DNA from: Streptomyces sp. NRRL F-5727
Lineage (GTDB): Bacteria > Actinomycetota > Actinomycetes > Streptomycetales > Streptomycetaceae
Direction: 5' to 3'
Assembly (NCBI RefSeq): GCF_000719555.1
Contig: NZ_JOGX01000056.1
Location: 1 to 43,644, forward strand
DNA length: 43,644 bases
Position 1 is the stretch's first letter. Each line of letters begins with the position of its first letter. This document shows, in pieces, positions 15,053 to 22,145 of this stretch. The position numbers and the translations under genes were made by a program. The notes under the pieces were generated by a model. That model was not told where the DNA came from. It ran no database searches and worked only from the letters and a program-made list of their open reading frames with translations.

Positions 15053-16261
15053 TCAGCGCGAGGTGTCGAAGACCTCGTCGCGGGTGGTGGCGAGGGCGCT
15101 CTCCAGCGCGCCGCGCAGCACGGGCTCGTGCGGGACGGCGGTGAGGACGAGGCGCGGCCGGGAGGCCGCGAGGTCGGCGAGCTCGGCCTGGACGCGGGCC
15201 CGCAGCGGTTCGCCGCCGGCGACGAGGACGTCTCCGGACAGCACGACGAGTTCGGGGTCGAGGACGGCGACGAGCGAGGCGAGACCGGTGGCGAGCCGCT
15301 CGGCGTACCGGTCGAGCAGCTCCGCGTACGGGCCGTCGTCGGGGGTCTCGGCGGCCCGGGCGAGCAGCCCGGACGCCACGGCCACGTAGGGCTGCTCGGG
15401 CGTGTCGATGCCGGCGGCGCGGGCGATCCGGGGCACCGACTGCACTCCGGCGAGCTCCTGGAAGCCGCCGGAGTTGGCCTGGGTGACCTGGCGCACCAGC
15501 GGGGTGCCGGGGACCGGCAGGAAGCCGACCTCGCCGGCGCCGCCGGTGAAACCGCGGTGCAGCCGGCCGCCGAGGACGAGGGCGGCGCCGAGGCCCTCCT
15601 CGTTCCACAGCAGCACGAAGTCCTCGTGGCCGCGGGCCGCGCCGAGGGCCCGCTCGGCGATCGCCACCAGGTTGACGTCGTTCTCGTACTCGAAGGGCAT
15701 GGGCAGCACCGCGGCCAGCTCTTCGAGCAGCGTGGGGGAGTGCCAGCCGGGCAGGTGCGAGGCGTACCGCAGCCGTCCGGTCGCCGGGTCGAAGGCGCCG
15801 GGGGTGCCGATGACGAGCCGGCGGACGTCGGCGCGGGTGAGCCCGGCCGCCTTGACGGCCCCGTCGAGGGCGTCGGTGACCTGGCGGACCACGCCGTCGC
15901 CGGTACGGCCCTCGGTGCGGAGCTCGTACTCGCCGGCGACGGCCCCGGTGATGTCGGCGACGGCGGCGCGGATGCGGTGCTGGTTCACGTCGAGCCCGGC
16001 GGCGTACCCGGCGCTCGGTTCGAGCGCGTACAGCTGGGCGCTGGGGCCGGGGCGGCCCTCGGTGGTGCCGGTGACCCGGACCAGGCCCGCCGCCTGGAGG
16101 CGGGCGAGGAGCTGCGAGGCGGTCGGCTTGGAGAGGCCGGTGAGCTTGCCGATCCGGGTCCGCGAGAGGGTGCCGTGCTCCAGGAGGAGGTCGAGCGCGG
16201 CGCGGTCGTTCATGGCCCGCAGCACCCGCGGGGTGCCGGGGGTGCCCTGGATGCCCGCCAT
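15053..16261 (-). CDS. csnR: ROK-family transcriptional repressor (CsnR)
   Basis: 402 aa. An N-terminal winged helix-turn-helix (about 15-75: LLLEHGTLSRTRIGKLTG, SKPTASQLLARLQAAGLVRV) is followed by a ROK sugar-kinase-like domain (YAAGLDVNQHRIRAAVADI, IGTPGAFDPATGRLRYA, YENDVNLVAIAERALGAARG). In ROK repressors the kinase-like domain binds a sugar inducer. The usual ROK zinc motif (Cys-x-Cys-Gly-x-x-Gly-Cys) is absent; the matching stretch after GEVGFLPVPG has no Cys at all. The ATG at 16261 gives the normal family start (MAGIQGTPGTPRVLRAMNDR); the longer open frame upstream crosses the operator. The first gene of the operon is its own regulator, which predicts autorepression through the palindrome at 16288-16302. 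Identification as CsnR rests on operon order. Confidence 0.87.
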   Translation of the reverse strand: MAGIQGTPGTPRVLRAMNDRAALDLLLEHGTLSRTRIGKLTGLSKPTASQLLARLQAAGLVRVTGTTEGRPGPSAQLYALEPSAGYAAGLDVNQHRIRAAVADITGAVAGEYELRTEGRTGDGVVRQVTDALDGAVKAAGLTRADVRRLVIGTPGAFDPATGRLRYASHLPGWHSPTLLEELAAVLPMPFEYENDVNLVAIAERALGAARGHEDFVLLWNEEGLGAALVLGGRLHRGFTGGAGEVGFLPVPGTPLVRQVTQANSGGFQELAGVQSVPRIARAAGIDTPEQPYVAVASGLLARAAETPDDGPYAELLDRYAERLATGLASLVAVLDPELVVLSGDVLVAGGEPLRARVQAELADLAASRPRLVLTAVPHEPVLRGALESALATTRDEVFDTSR

Positions 16262-16287
16262 GACGGTCGCACCTGCCTTCGCTCTGT

Positions 16288-16302
16288 TAGGAAAGTTTCC
16301 TA
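16288..16302 (-). promoter_or_regulatory. Palindromic operator of the ROK repressor
   Basis: Perfect 15-bp palindrome TAGGAAA-G-TTTCCTA, 26 nt before the csnR start codon. It is AT-rich in otherwise very GC-rich DNA. Its position fits repression of the whole csnR-K operon. ROK repressors including CsnR are known to bind short AT-rich palindromes; the assignment here is inference. Confidence 0.75.
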
Positions 16303-16361
16303 TCCGGTGGGGAGGACGGTAGGACGGGCGTCGGCGGGGCGTCAATACCCGCACACGCACG

Positions 16362-16401
16362 ACACCCCCGACGGCAACCGAAGCGTTACCGGCGGGGGTG
16401 T
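16362..16401 (-). terminator. Hairpin terminator after the MscS gene
   Basis: Long, slightly imperfect hairpin: outer arms ACACCCCCG / CGGGGGTGT (9 bp perfect) and inner arms CGGCAAC / GTTACCG with one mismatch. It lies about 22 nt after the mscS-like stop codon and separates that gene from the csn promoter. Confidence 0.75.
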
Positions 16402-16423
16402 CGAGGAGAGGTCCTGCGGAGGA

Positions 16424-17491
16424 TCAGGGCTTGTTGAGGTCCGCCCGCGGCAGCGGCGTGGCCGCCGCCGACTGCGGCGAGGTCGCGCTGGAGAAGACCG
16501 AGGGGGCCGCCATGCCCGCCGTCGGGTCGGCCGGCGCCTCCTCCTCCGCCTGCGCGGGCAGCCCGCCGACGATCCGGATGCCGGCCTCGTCCAGACCCCG
16601 CTTGATCCGCCAGCGCAGCTCGCGCTCCACGCCCAGCTTCTTGCCCGGCATCGTCTTCGCGGAGACCCGGACGGTCATCGAGTCGAGCAGCACCTCGGTC
16701 AGGCCGAGGACCTCCACCGGGCCCCACAGCCGCTCGTTCCACGGCTCGTCCTTCGCCATGGCCTCGCCCGCCGCCGTGATCACGCCCCGCACCCGGTCCA
16801 GGTCCTCGGTCGGCCGGACCGTGACGTCGACCGAGGCCGTCGCCCAGCCCTGGCTGAGATTTCCTATCCGCTTGATCTCGCCGTTGCGCACGTACCAGAT
16901 CTCGCCGTCGATCCCGCGCAGCTTCGTCACCCGCAGCCCGACCTCGACGACCTCGCCGGAGGCCACGCCCGCGTCGACCGAGTCGCCGACGCCGTACTGG
17001 TCCTCCAGGATCATGAAGACGCCGGAGAGGAAGTCCGTCACCAGGTTCCGCGCGCCGAAGCCGATCGCCACACCGGCCACACCGGCCGAGGCGAGCAGCG
17101 GCGCCAGGTCGATGTCGAAGGCGCCCAGCACCATCAGCCCGGCCGTGCCCAGGATCAGGAACGAGGCCACCGAGCGCAGCACCGAGCCGATCGCCTCGGA
17201 CCGCTGTCGCCGGCGCTCCGCGTTGACCAGCAGACCGCCGAGCGCCGTCCCCTCCACCGCCTGGGCGGAGCGGTTCATCCGCTCGATCAGCTTCGTCAGG
17301 GCGCGGCGGACGGCCCATCGCAGCAGCAGGGCGACGACCAGGATCAGCAGGATCCGCAGCCCGGTGTTCAGCCAGGTGGACCAGTTCTCCTCCACCCAGC
17401 TCGCCGCGTCGGTGGCCTTCTCGGCCGCCTCGTCCAGAGTCACCGGGATGGGCTCGGGGTCGGTGGCGGCCGCCAGCACGGACCAGGACAC
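16424..17491 (-). CDS. MscS-family mechanosensitive ion channel
   Basis: 355 aa. One N-terminal membrane helix (about NTGLRILLILVVALLLRWAV), then two helices and the MscS pore signature (LASAGVAGVAIGFGARNLVTD) followed by FLSGVFMILEDQYGVGDSVD, the conserved start of the beta domain. The C-terminal domain ends in an acidic, Ala/Pro-rich tail. MscS-like channels open under membrane tension and protect against osmotic downshock. The GTG at 17491 is chosen because GGAGG lies 7 nt before it; an ATG at 17509 has no ribosome-binding site. A likely -10 (TAGGGT) is at 17528-17533. It stands alone between two unrelated operons. Confidence 0.88.
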   Translation of the reverse strand: MSWSVLAAATDPEPIPVTLDEAAEKATDAASWVEENWSTWLNTGLRILLILVVALLLRWAVRRALTKLIERMNRSAQAVEGTALGGLLVNAERRRQRSEAIGSVLRSVASFLILGTAGLMVLGAFDIDLAPLLASAGVAGVAIGFGARNLVTDFLSGVFMILEDQYGVGDSVDAGVASGEVVEVGLRVTKLRGIDGEIWYVRNGEIKRIGNLSQGWATASVDVTVRPTEDLDRVRGVITAAGEAMAKDEPWNERLWGPVEVLGLTEVLLDSMTVRVSAKTMPGKKLGVERELRWRIKRGLDEAGIRIVGGLPAQAEEEAPADPTAGMAAPSVFSSATSPQSAAATPLPRADLNKP

Positions 17492-17749
17492 GGGACAACC
17501 TCCAGGCATCGCGTACGCAGGCCATCCACCCTAACGGGGCATCGGATGCGGAACGGTCGCCCTGTTCGAGGGAGAGACCGACCTCACCCGGGCACATACC
17601 CCTGAGACATGCCGATGTGGTCGAGAACACGTCCGGCCCGTCCCACGCGATCGCGCGAACGTGGTGGCGCTCCGACCAGGCATGAGGAGAGACTGAGAGC
17701 AGTTCGTCCCGGCGCGAGCCACGCGCCGCCGGCGTCATAGGAGGCATCC
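17492..17749. promoter_or_regulatory. Divergent intergenic region mscS / HNH
   Basis: 258 nt between divergent genes. On the minus strand TAGGGT at 17528-17533 is a good -10 for the channel gene. On the plus strand AGGAGG at 17739-17744 is the HNH ribosome-binding site. No clear plus-strand -10, palindrome or small gene is seen in the remainder. Confidence 0.45.
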
Positions 17750-18313
17750 GTGCCGCATGTCCTGGTCCTCAACGCGTCGTACGAGCCCCTGGGCGTCGTA
17801 CCGCTCCGCCGCGCACTCGTCCTCGTACTGGAGAACAAGGCCCTCTGCATCGAGGAGTCCGGCGCCTTCCTGCACAGCGAGCATCAGGTCGTCCCCGCGC
17901 CCAGCGTGGTACGGCTGAAGCGCTTCGTGCGGGTCCCCTACCGGGGGCCCGTTCCGTTGACCCGACGGGCCCTCTTCGCTCGCGACGGCGGGCGTTGCAT
18001 GTACTGCGGGGGAGTGGCGACCAGCGTCGACCACGTCATCCCGCGCAGCCGGGGCGGGACACACGCCTGGGAGAACGTGGTGGCGGCCTGCCGCCGCTGC
18101 AACCACCTCAAGGCGGACCGGCACCTGCGGGAGATCGGCTGGCGGCTGCGCCACCAACCCGCGCCGCCGACCGGCCTGGCCTGGCGGATCATCGGCACCG
18201 GCCACCGGGACCCACGGTGGCTGCCCTACCTCACGCCGTACGGCGCCGAGGACGCGATGGCCCGGATCGACTCCGTCGCCGACACCCCCGCGGGGGCGTT
18301 GACGACCGGCTGA
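17750..18313 (+). CDS. HNH endonuclease family protein
   Basis: 187 aa from GTG, with AGGAGG five nt upstream. The N-terminus (PHVLVLNASYEPLGVVPLRR) is the conserved start of a widespread actinobacterial HNH protein. The nuclease core is complete: zinc ligands C83-x-x-C86 and C114-x-x-C117, with D94-H95 (VDHVIPRSRGG), N109 and H119 forming the beta-beta-alpha-metal motif. The protein should bind zinc and DNA and probably nicks DNA, but the cellular role of this housekeeping-type HNH family is unknown to me. It is not next to phage genes, an intron or a restriction system. Single-gene unit, convergent with the GH84-like gene. Confidence 0.85.
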   Translation: MPHVLVLNASYEPLGVVPLRRALVLVLENKALCIEESGAFLHSEHQVVPAPSVVRLKRFVRVPYRGPVPLTRRALFARDGGRCMYCGGVATSVDHVIPRSRGGTHAWENVVAACRRCNHLKADRHLREIGWRLRHQPAPPTGLAWRIIGTGHRDPRWLPYLTPYGAEDAMARIDSVADTPAGALTTG

Positions 18314-18373
18314 GATCCGGGCCTTTCGCGTCCCCGGGCCGGTCCGGCGGGCGTACGGGGGCGGGGGCGTCGT

Positions 18374-21300
18374 TCAGGGGGCGGCGCCCTCCTCCGGCGC
18401 GTCCTGCTCCGGCGCGTCCCCGTCCGGCGCGTCCTGCTCCGGCGCGTCCTTCACCGGCGGGTCCGGCTGGGGCGCGCCGCGGTCCGGGGCCGGCTCCCCG
18501 GCCGGCTCCTGGGCCACCGCGTACGTCTCCACCGACCAGAGCGAGTAGCCGTACGGCGTCGCCCGCTTCTCGCCCTGCACCCGCAGGAAGCGGGTGTCCG
18601 CCGCGTCCATCCGCACCGACTCCCGGCCGCCCCGCCCGTCCGTGACGGTCGCCGCGGTCCGCCAGATCCGGCCGTCTGCGGAGACCTGCACCCGGTAGCG
18701 GGCGGCGTGCGCGTCCTGCCAGTGCAGCACCACCTGCCCTATCCGGGCCGGCTCGGCCAGCTCCAGCTGGAACCAGGCGCCGTCCTCCGCCGGCGAGGAC
18801 CAGCGGGTCGCCGGATCGCCGTCCACCGCCAGCGCGGCCGGGAAGTCCGCCGTCTCGTCGCCGGACGAGGAGGCCGTCGCCGTACGGGCCAGGTCCGGGC
18901 CGCCGGTCCGCGGATAGGCCCGCACCGTCAGCACCCGCTCCTCGCCCGCGAAGGCCACCGGCACCCGGTACTCCCCGGACGGCGTGCCCGGCGCCACCGA
19001 CACCTCCATCGGCACCGTGGTCGTGCCGCCGCGCTCCACCGACGCCTCCTTCGGCAGCCGTACGGTGACCCCCTTCGGCGCCTTCGCGGTCAGCGGGCCC
19101 CGCACCCCGGCCGCCCGGTTCCCGGTCAGCTTCAGCTCCACCCGGCCCGCCGCGCCGCCGGCCTCCAGGTCCGTCTCCGTCCGGGCCAGCTCCAGACCGG
19201 CCCGCGGCCCGTCCGCGAACCACGGCACCAGCGACCGCACGTCGGGCGCCGGGCCCTCGCCGTCCCAGACGATCCGCAACGCCTCGGCGCGCAGCCCCTT
19301 CAGCTCGGTCTGCGTCCAGCCCGACGCGTCCAGCGGCCCCAGCGCCCGCCAGCCCTCGCCCGCCACATACGCCTCCACGCGCGCGTGCGGGGCCCGTTCC
19401 GCGCCCGGCCTCCCGTCGCCGGCGGGTTCCCGCACGGCCTTCCCGGCCAGCACCGTCACCGCCTCCACCGGCCGCGCCCGGTCCAGCTTCACCGTGTACG
19501 AGCCGGAGGCCCGGTCCACCTCGCGCTCCGGGTCGCGGTCGGCGCCGGTCCAGGCCGCCGCCTCCTTCACCGCCCGGTCCAGGAACGGGTCGAGGACCCC
19601 GTCGCCGACCGTCGCCCCGCTCGCCGCGATCCGCGGCCGCAGCGGCTCCAGACGCAGCTGCGCCTGCCAGGCCGCCGGACCGTCGCCGCGCGCCTGCGCG
19701 AGGAGCATGTCGACGGCCGCCTCGCCCGCCGCCCCGTACCGGGACAGCTGCTCCAGCCAGGGGCCCGACTCGGCGCGCAGCGCCCCGCCGGCCGTGCCGG
19801 CCAGCCGCTCCGGCGCCTCCCGCATCACCGTGAACGCCGCCCGGAGCTCCCGCCCCGCCGCGTCCCGGGCCGCCGCCGTGCCAGAGCTCCGGGCCTTCCA
19901 GAAGGCGCTGATCAGCGGCTTCAGGCCGGCCGACTCGGCGTCCGGGGCGAGGATCGACGAGGCCGCGTTCCCGGCCAGCGCGCCGAGCGCCGCCCGCGCC
20001 GCCGGATCCGGTCCGGCCAGGTCGGCGACGGCCGCCCGCCAGGACTCCGCGGGCCGGTAACCGCGCGGGTTCCAGGCGAAGTCGGCGGTGGTGAACAGCG
20101 GGATCCGGGACGCGGCCGGCTGCTCCATGGCGTGCGCCAGATAGGCGGCCGAACCGGCCGCGACCGCGGGCTCCCGGCCCGTGGCGGGGCCCAGGAACAG
20201 CCGGTCCTGCGCGTAGTCGTTCACCGGGTAGTTGTCCATGGTGACCAGCGGCCGCCGGCCCAGGGCCGCCCGCACCCCGGCCAGTTCGGTGCCGGTGATG
20301 GTGCGCGGCACCACCCCGACGCCCGTCCACGCCACCCGCACCCGCGCGTCCAGCGCCCCCGCGAGCGCCGACCGGTACTCGCTGGTGCCCTCCTGGTAGT
20401 ACTCCGTCGGCAGCACCGTCAGCGGCTCCGCGTCCGGATGGTGCTCGGTGAGGTGCCTGGCCACCGCGTTCGCCACGCGCGCGTGGGCGCGGGCCGCGCC
20501 CGCCGCGTCCCGCCCGAACTCGTCGGCGTCCTCGTCGCAGGTCCACTCGCCGTACCCGGCGTCCGGGAACTGCAGCTGGAAGGAGCGGAAGCCGAGCTCC
20601 CGCATGGCGTCCAGCTTCCGCGTCAGCGCCGCCACGTCCGCGTCCGAGGAGAGGCACATCGACTGGGCCGGGGCCACCGCCCAGCCCAGCGTCACCTTGT
20701 TGGCCAGCGCCCGCTCGGACAGCGCCCGGAAACCGGCCCGCTGCGCCTCCGGGTACGGCTCGCGCCACTGCGCCGCGCGGTACGGGTCGTCACCGGGCGC
20801 GTACAGATAGCGGTTCTGCTTGGTGCGGCCCAGGAAGTCGAGCATCGCCAGGCGCTGTTCCGTCGTCCACGGGGTGCCGTAGAAGCCCTCCGCGATCCCC
20901 CGCTCGGCGGTGCCGGGCCAGTCCCGGACGACGACGCCGGGCACCACCCCGCCGACCCCGTCCGGACCCTCGCCGAGCAGCTGACGGAGCGTCTGCACGG
21001 CGTGGAACAGGCCGTCCTCGCCCGTGCCGTCCAGCACCACGGTGTCCCGCCCGCCGAACCGGCCGGTCGCCAGCCGGTAGCCGCCGCGGGGCAGGTCGGC
21101 CCGCTCGGCCACCCCGAAGGAGGCCAGCGCCTCCTGCGCCGCCTCGCCGGACGGCCCCGACAGGCGCAGCACCGGGCCCGCGCCCGGCAGCCCCTCGTGC
21201 ACGGTCCGCACCCCGGCGTCGGCGAGCAGCCTCCGCACGGCCGCCAGGGCCGCCGGATCGGCGTCCTCGTCCGCCACCAGGGTCACCCGCTCGCCGAGCC

Positions 21301-21589
21301 GCACCGCGGGCCCGGCGGCCGTCAGCGACTGCGGCCGGGGCCACACCGAGGGCTCCGGCGCCGCCGCGCGCGCGGTACGGGCCCGCGGCGCGGGGACGCC
21401 CGGGGCGGCGGGACCGGCCGCGGGGGCGGCCGTCGGCGCCGTCGGGAGGGCGGCCAGGTCGGGCGCCGCGGCGGGCGGCGGGACCGCGCCCGCCGAGCCG
21501 GGCACGGCACCGCCGAGGAGCCCGCCGATGACGGCGGCGGCGACCGCGGTCGCCGTACGCGGCCCACGGCCCGGACGCACGGGGGTCAC
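18374..21589 (-). CDS. Secreted GH84-like beta-N-acetylglucosaminidase-domain protein with discoidin module
   Basis: 1071 aa. Signal peptide (TATAVAAAVIGGLLGGAVPGSAGA), Ala/Pro linker, N-terminal GH20b-like domain (about 85-175), GH84-like catalytic barrel (about 180-480: GIAEGFYGTPWTTEQRLAML, QNRYLYAPGDDPYRA, VTMDNYPVNDYAQD), a helical region, an alpha-galactosidase NEW3-like beta domain (about 800-880) and an F5/8-type C (discoidin) sugar-binding module (about 890-1020). It ends in an acidic DAPEQ-repeat tail. GH84 enzymes remove GlcNAc with an Asp-Asp pair; here the matching place reads FQLQFPDAGYGEW, so the first Asp is Pro342 with only Asp343 left. The GTG at 21589 is chosen because AAGGGAG lies 5 nt before it. 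Probably a secreted hyaluronidase/GlcNAcase relative; activity is uncertain. Confidence 0.83.
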   Translation of the reverse strand: MTPVRPGRGPRTATAVAAAVIGGLLGGAVPGSAGAVPPPAAAPDLAALPTAPTAAPAAGPAAPGVPAPRARTARAAAPEPSVWPRPQSLTAAGPAVRLGERVTLVADEDADPAALAAVRRLLADAGVRTVHEGLPGAGPVLRLSGPSGEAAQEALASFGVAERADLPRGGYRLATGRFGGRDTVVLDGTGEDGLFHAVQTLRQLLGEGPDGVGGVVPGVVVRDWPGTAERGIAEGFYGTPWTTEQRLAMLDFLGRTKQNRYLYAPGDDPYRAAQWREPYPEAQRAGFRALSERALANKVTLGWAVAPAQSMCLSSDADVAALTRKLDAMRELGFRSFQLQFPDAGYGEWTCDEDADEFGRDAAGAARAHARVANAVARHLTEHHPDAEPLTVLPTEYYQEGTSEYRSALAGALDARVRVAWTGVGVVPRTITGTELAGVRAALGRRPLVTMDNYPVNDYAQDRLFLGPATGREPAVAAGSAAYLAHAMEQPAASRIPLFTTADFAWNPRGYRPAESWRAAVADLAGPDPAARAALGALAGNAASSILAPDAESAGLKPLISAFWKARSSGTAAARDAAGRELRAAFTVMREAPERLAGTAGGALRAESGPWLEQLSRYGAAGEAAVDMLLAQARGDGPAAWQAQLRLEPLRPRIAASGATVGDGVLDPFLDRAVKEAAAWTGADRDPEREVDRASGSYTVKLDRARPVEAVTVLAGKAVREPAGDGRPGAERAPHARVEAYVAGEGWRALGPLDASGWTQTELKGLRAEALRIVWDGEGPAPDVRSLVPWFADGPRAGLELARTETDLEAGGAAGRVELKLTGNRAAGVRGPLTAKAPKGVTVRLPKEASVERGGTTTVPMEVSVAPGTPSGEYRVPVAFAGEERVLTVRAYPRTGGPDLARTATASSSGDETADFPAALAVDGDPATRWSSPAEDGAWFQLELAEPARIGQVVLHWQDAHAARYRVQVSADGRIWRTAATVTDGRGGRESVRMDAADTRFLRVQGEKRATPYGYSLWSVETYAVAQEPAGEPAPDRGAPQPDPPVKDAPEQDAPDGDAPEQDAPEEGAAP
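18393..18452 (-). repeat. Four 15-bp tandem repeats in the 3' end of the GH84-like gene
   Basis: TCCGGCGCGTCC followed by three variable bases, four times at 18393, 18408, 18423 and 18438. They encode the acidic tail repeats DAPEQ, DAPDG, DAPEQ and DAPEE on the minus strand. Such in-frame arrays can change copy number between strains. Confidence 0.85.
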
Positions 21590-21886
21590 GGGGTCTCCCT
21601 TCACCGGGCCCGGGACCCGCCGGATCGTCAGGGGCGGGTCCTGCCCGGCCGGTTGGTCACGAGCGGGTTACGAGCCCACCACCCGTCGCACGGAGGTGTC
21701 AATGCGACGGGGCGAAGTGTCGGCTTTGCCCGGTGAACCTCCGGCGAGCTGTCGCCCTTTCGCCCCGTTCCCCCGGTAAAAGGGGCAAAGGGAGGCGCGG
21801 TGGGTAGGGCTATCACTCGCCGCACCCACGGCCGCCGGTCACCAGCCGTCCGGCCGCCACCCGTCGAGACGAACCGGGAGACCCCC
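21590..21886. promoter_or_regulatory. Divergent region GH84-like gene / PLTSEP-malQ unit
   Basis: 297 nt between divergent genes. It contains a hairpin at 21755-21792, with arms CCCTTT-C-GCCCC and GGGGC-AAAGGG (one bulged base, 15-nt loop), lying just before an alternative GTG at 21800 and covering its possible ribosome-binding site. It could be an attenuator or a translation-control stem for the plus-strand unit. A near-direct repeat GTCACGAGC / GTTACGAGC lies at about 21656-21680 on the GH84 side. No convincing -10 hexamers are seen. Confidence 0.35.
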
Positions 21887-22144
21887 GTGACCACGACCGC
21901 CCGCCCCCTGTCCGGACGGATACGGATCCCGCGCCAGGCCGCCTCCGGCGACGCCCCGCCCGCCGGTCCCGCGCCGCTGACCAGCGAGCCCTCCTGGGCG
22001 GCCGCCGCGCCGCTGACCAGCGAGCCGCCGCAGGCCGGCGCCGCGCCCCTCACCAGCGAGCCGCCCCTCACCGGCGCGGCCCCCCTCATCAGCGAGCCCG
22101 CCGCCCCCGGAACCCGGTGCGGCACGGAGTCCCCCGGAGCGTGA
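21887..22144 (+). CDS. Small PLTSEP tandem-repeat protein upstream of malQ
   Basis: 85 aa, not recognised. After a basic start (MTTTARPLSGRIRIPRQAAS) come four 12-residue repeats beginning PLTSEP, PLTSEP, PLTSEP and PLISEP, encoded by exactly 36-bp DNA repeats. It ends GTRCGTESPGA with a single Cys. No signal peptide or membrane helix is seen. The GTG at 21887 has GGGAG six nt upstream; an in-frame GTG at 21800 behind AAAGGGAGG would add 29 residues. The stop codon lies one nt before the malQ GTG, so the two are probably coupled. It could be a real small protein or a translated leader controlling malQ. GC-skewed codon use and the ribosome-binding site support translation, but no homology is known to me. 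Confidence 0.55.
   Translation: MTTTARPLSGRIRIPRQAASGDAPPAGPAPLTSEPSWAAAAPLTSEPPQAGAAPLTSEPPLTGAAPLISEPAAPGTRCGTESPGA
21971..22098 (+). repeat. Four 36-bp tandem repeats (PLTSEP coding)
   Basis: A conserved core of about 20 bp (GCGCCGCTGACCAGCGAGCC and variants) recurs at 21971, 22007, 22043 and 22079, period exactly 36 bp. The last 8 bases AGCGAGCC are identical in all four copies; the spacers between cores differ. Confidence 0.9.
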
Positions 22145-22145
22145 A

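Noticed and set aside
13511..17605. Plus-strand open frame of 1364 codons opposite the csn operon
   Set aside because: Shadow frame spanning several real genes, an operator and a terminator; no recognisable domain.
17531..17722. Possible small minus-strand gene in the mscS/HNH gap
   Set aside because: No ribosome-binding site, and it would cover the likely -10 box of the channel gene.
17750..18313. HNH gene as sign of a mobile element or homing endonuclease
   Set aside because: No repeats, integrase, intron or composition change around it; the family is a common chromosomal gene in actinobacteria.
21887..22144. Small PLTSEP gene as a lanthipeptide or other RiPP precursor
   Set aside because: Only one Cys, no known leader, and no modifying enzyme or peptide exporter nearby; kept only as an unexplained repeat protein.
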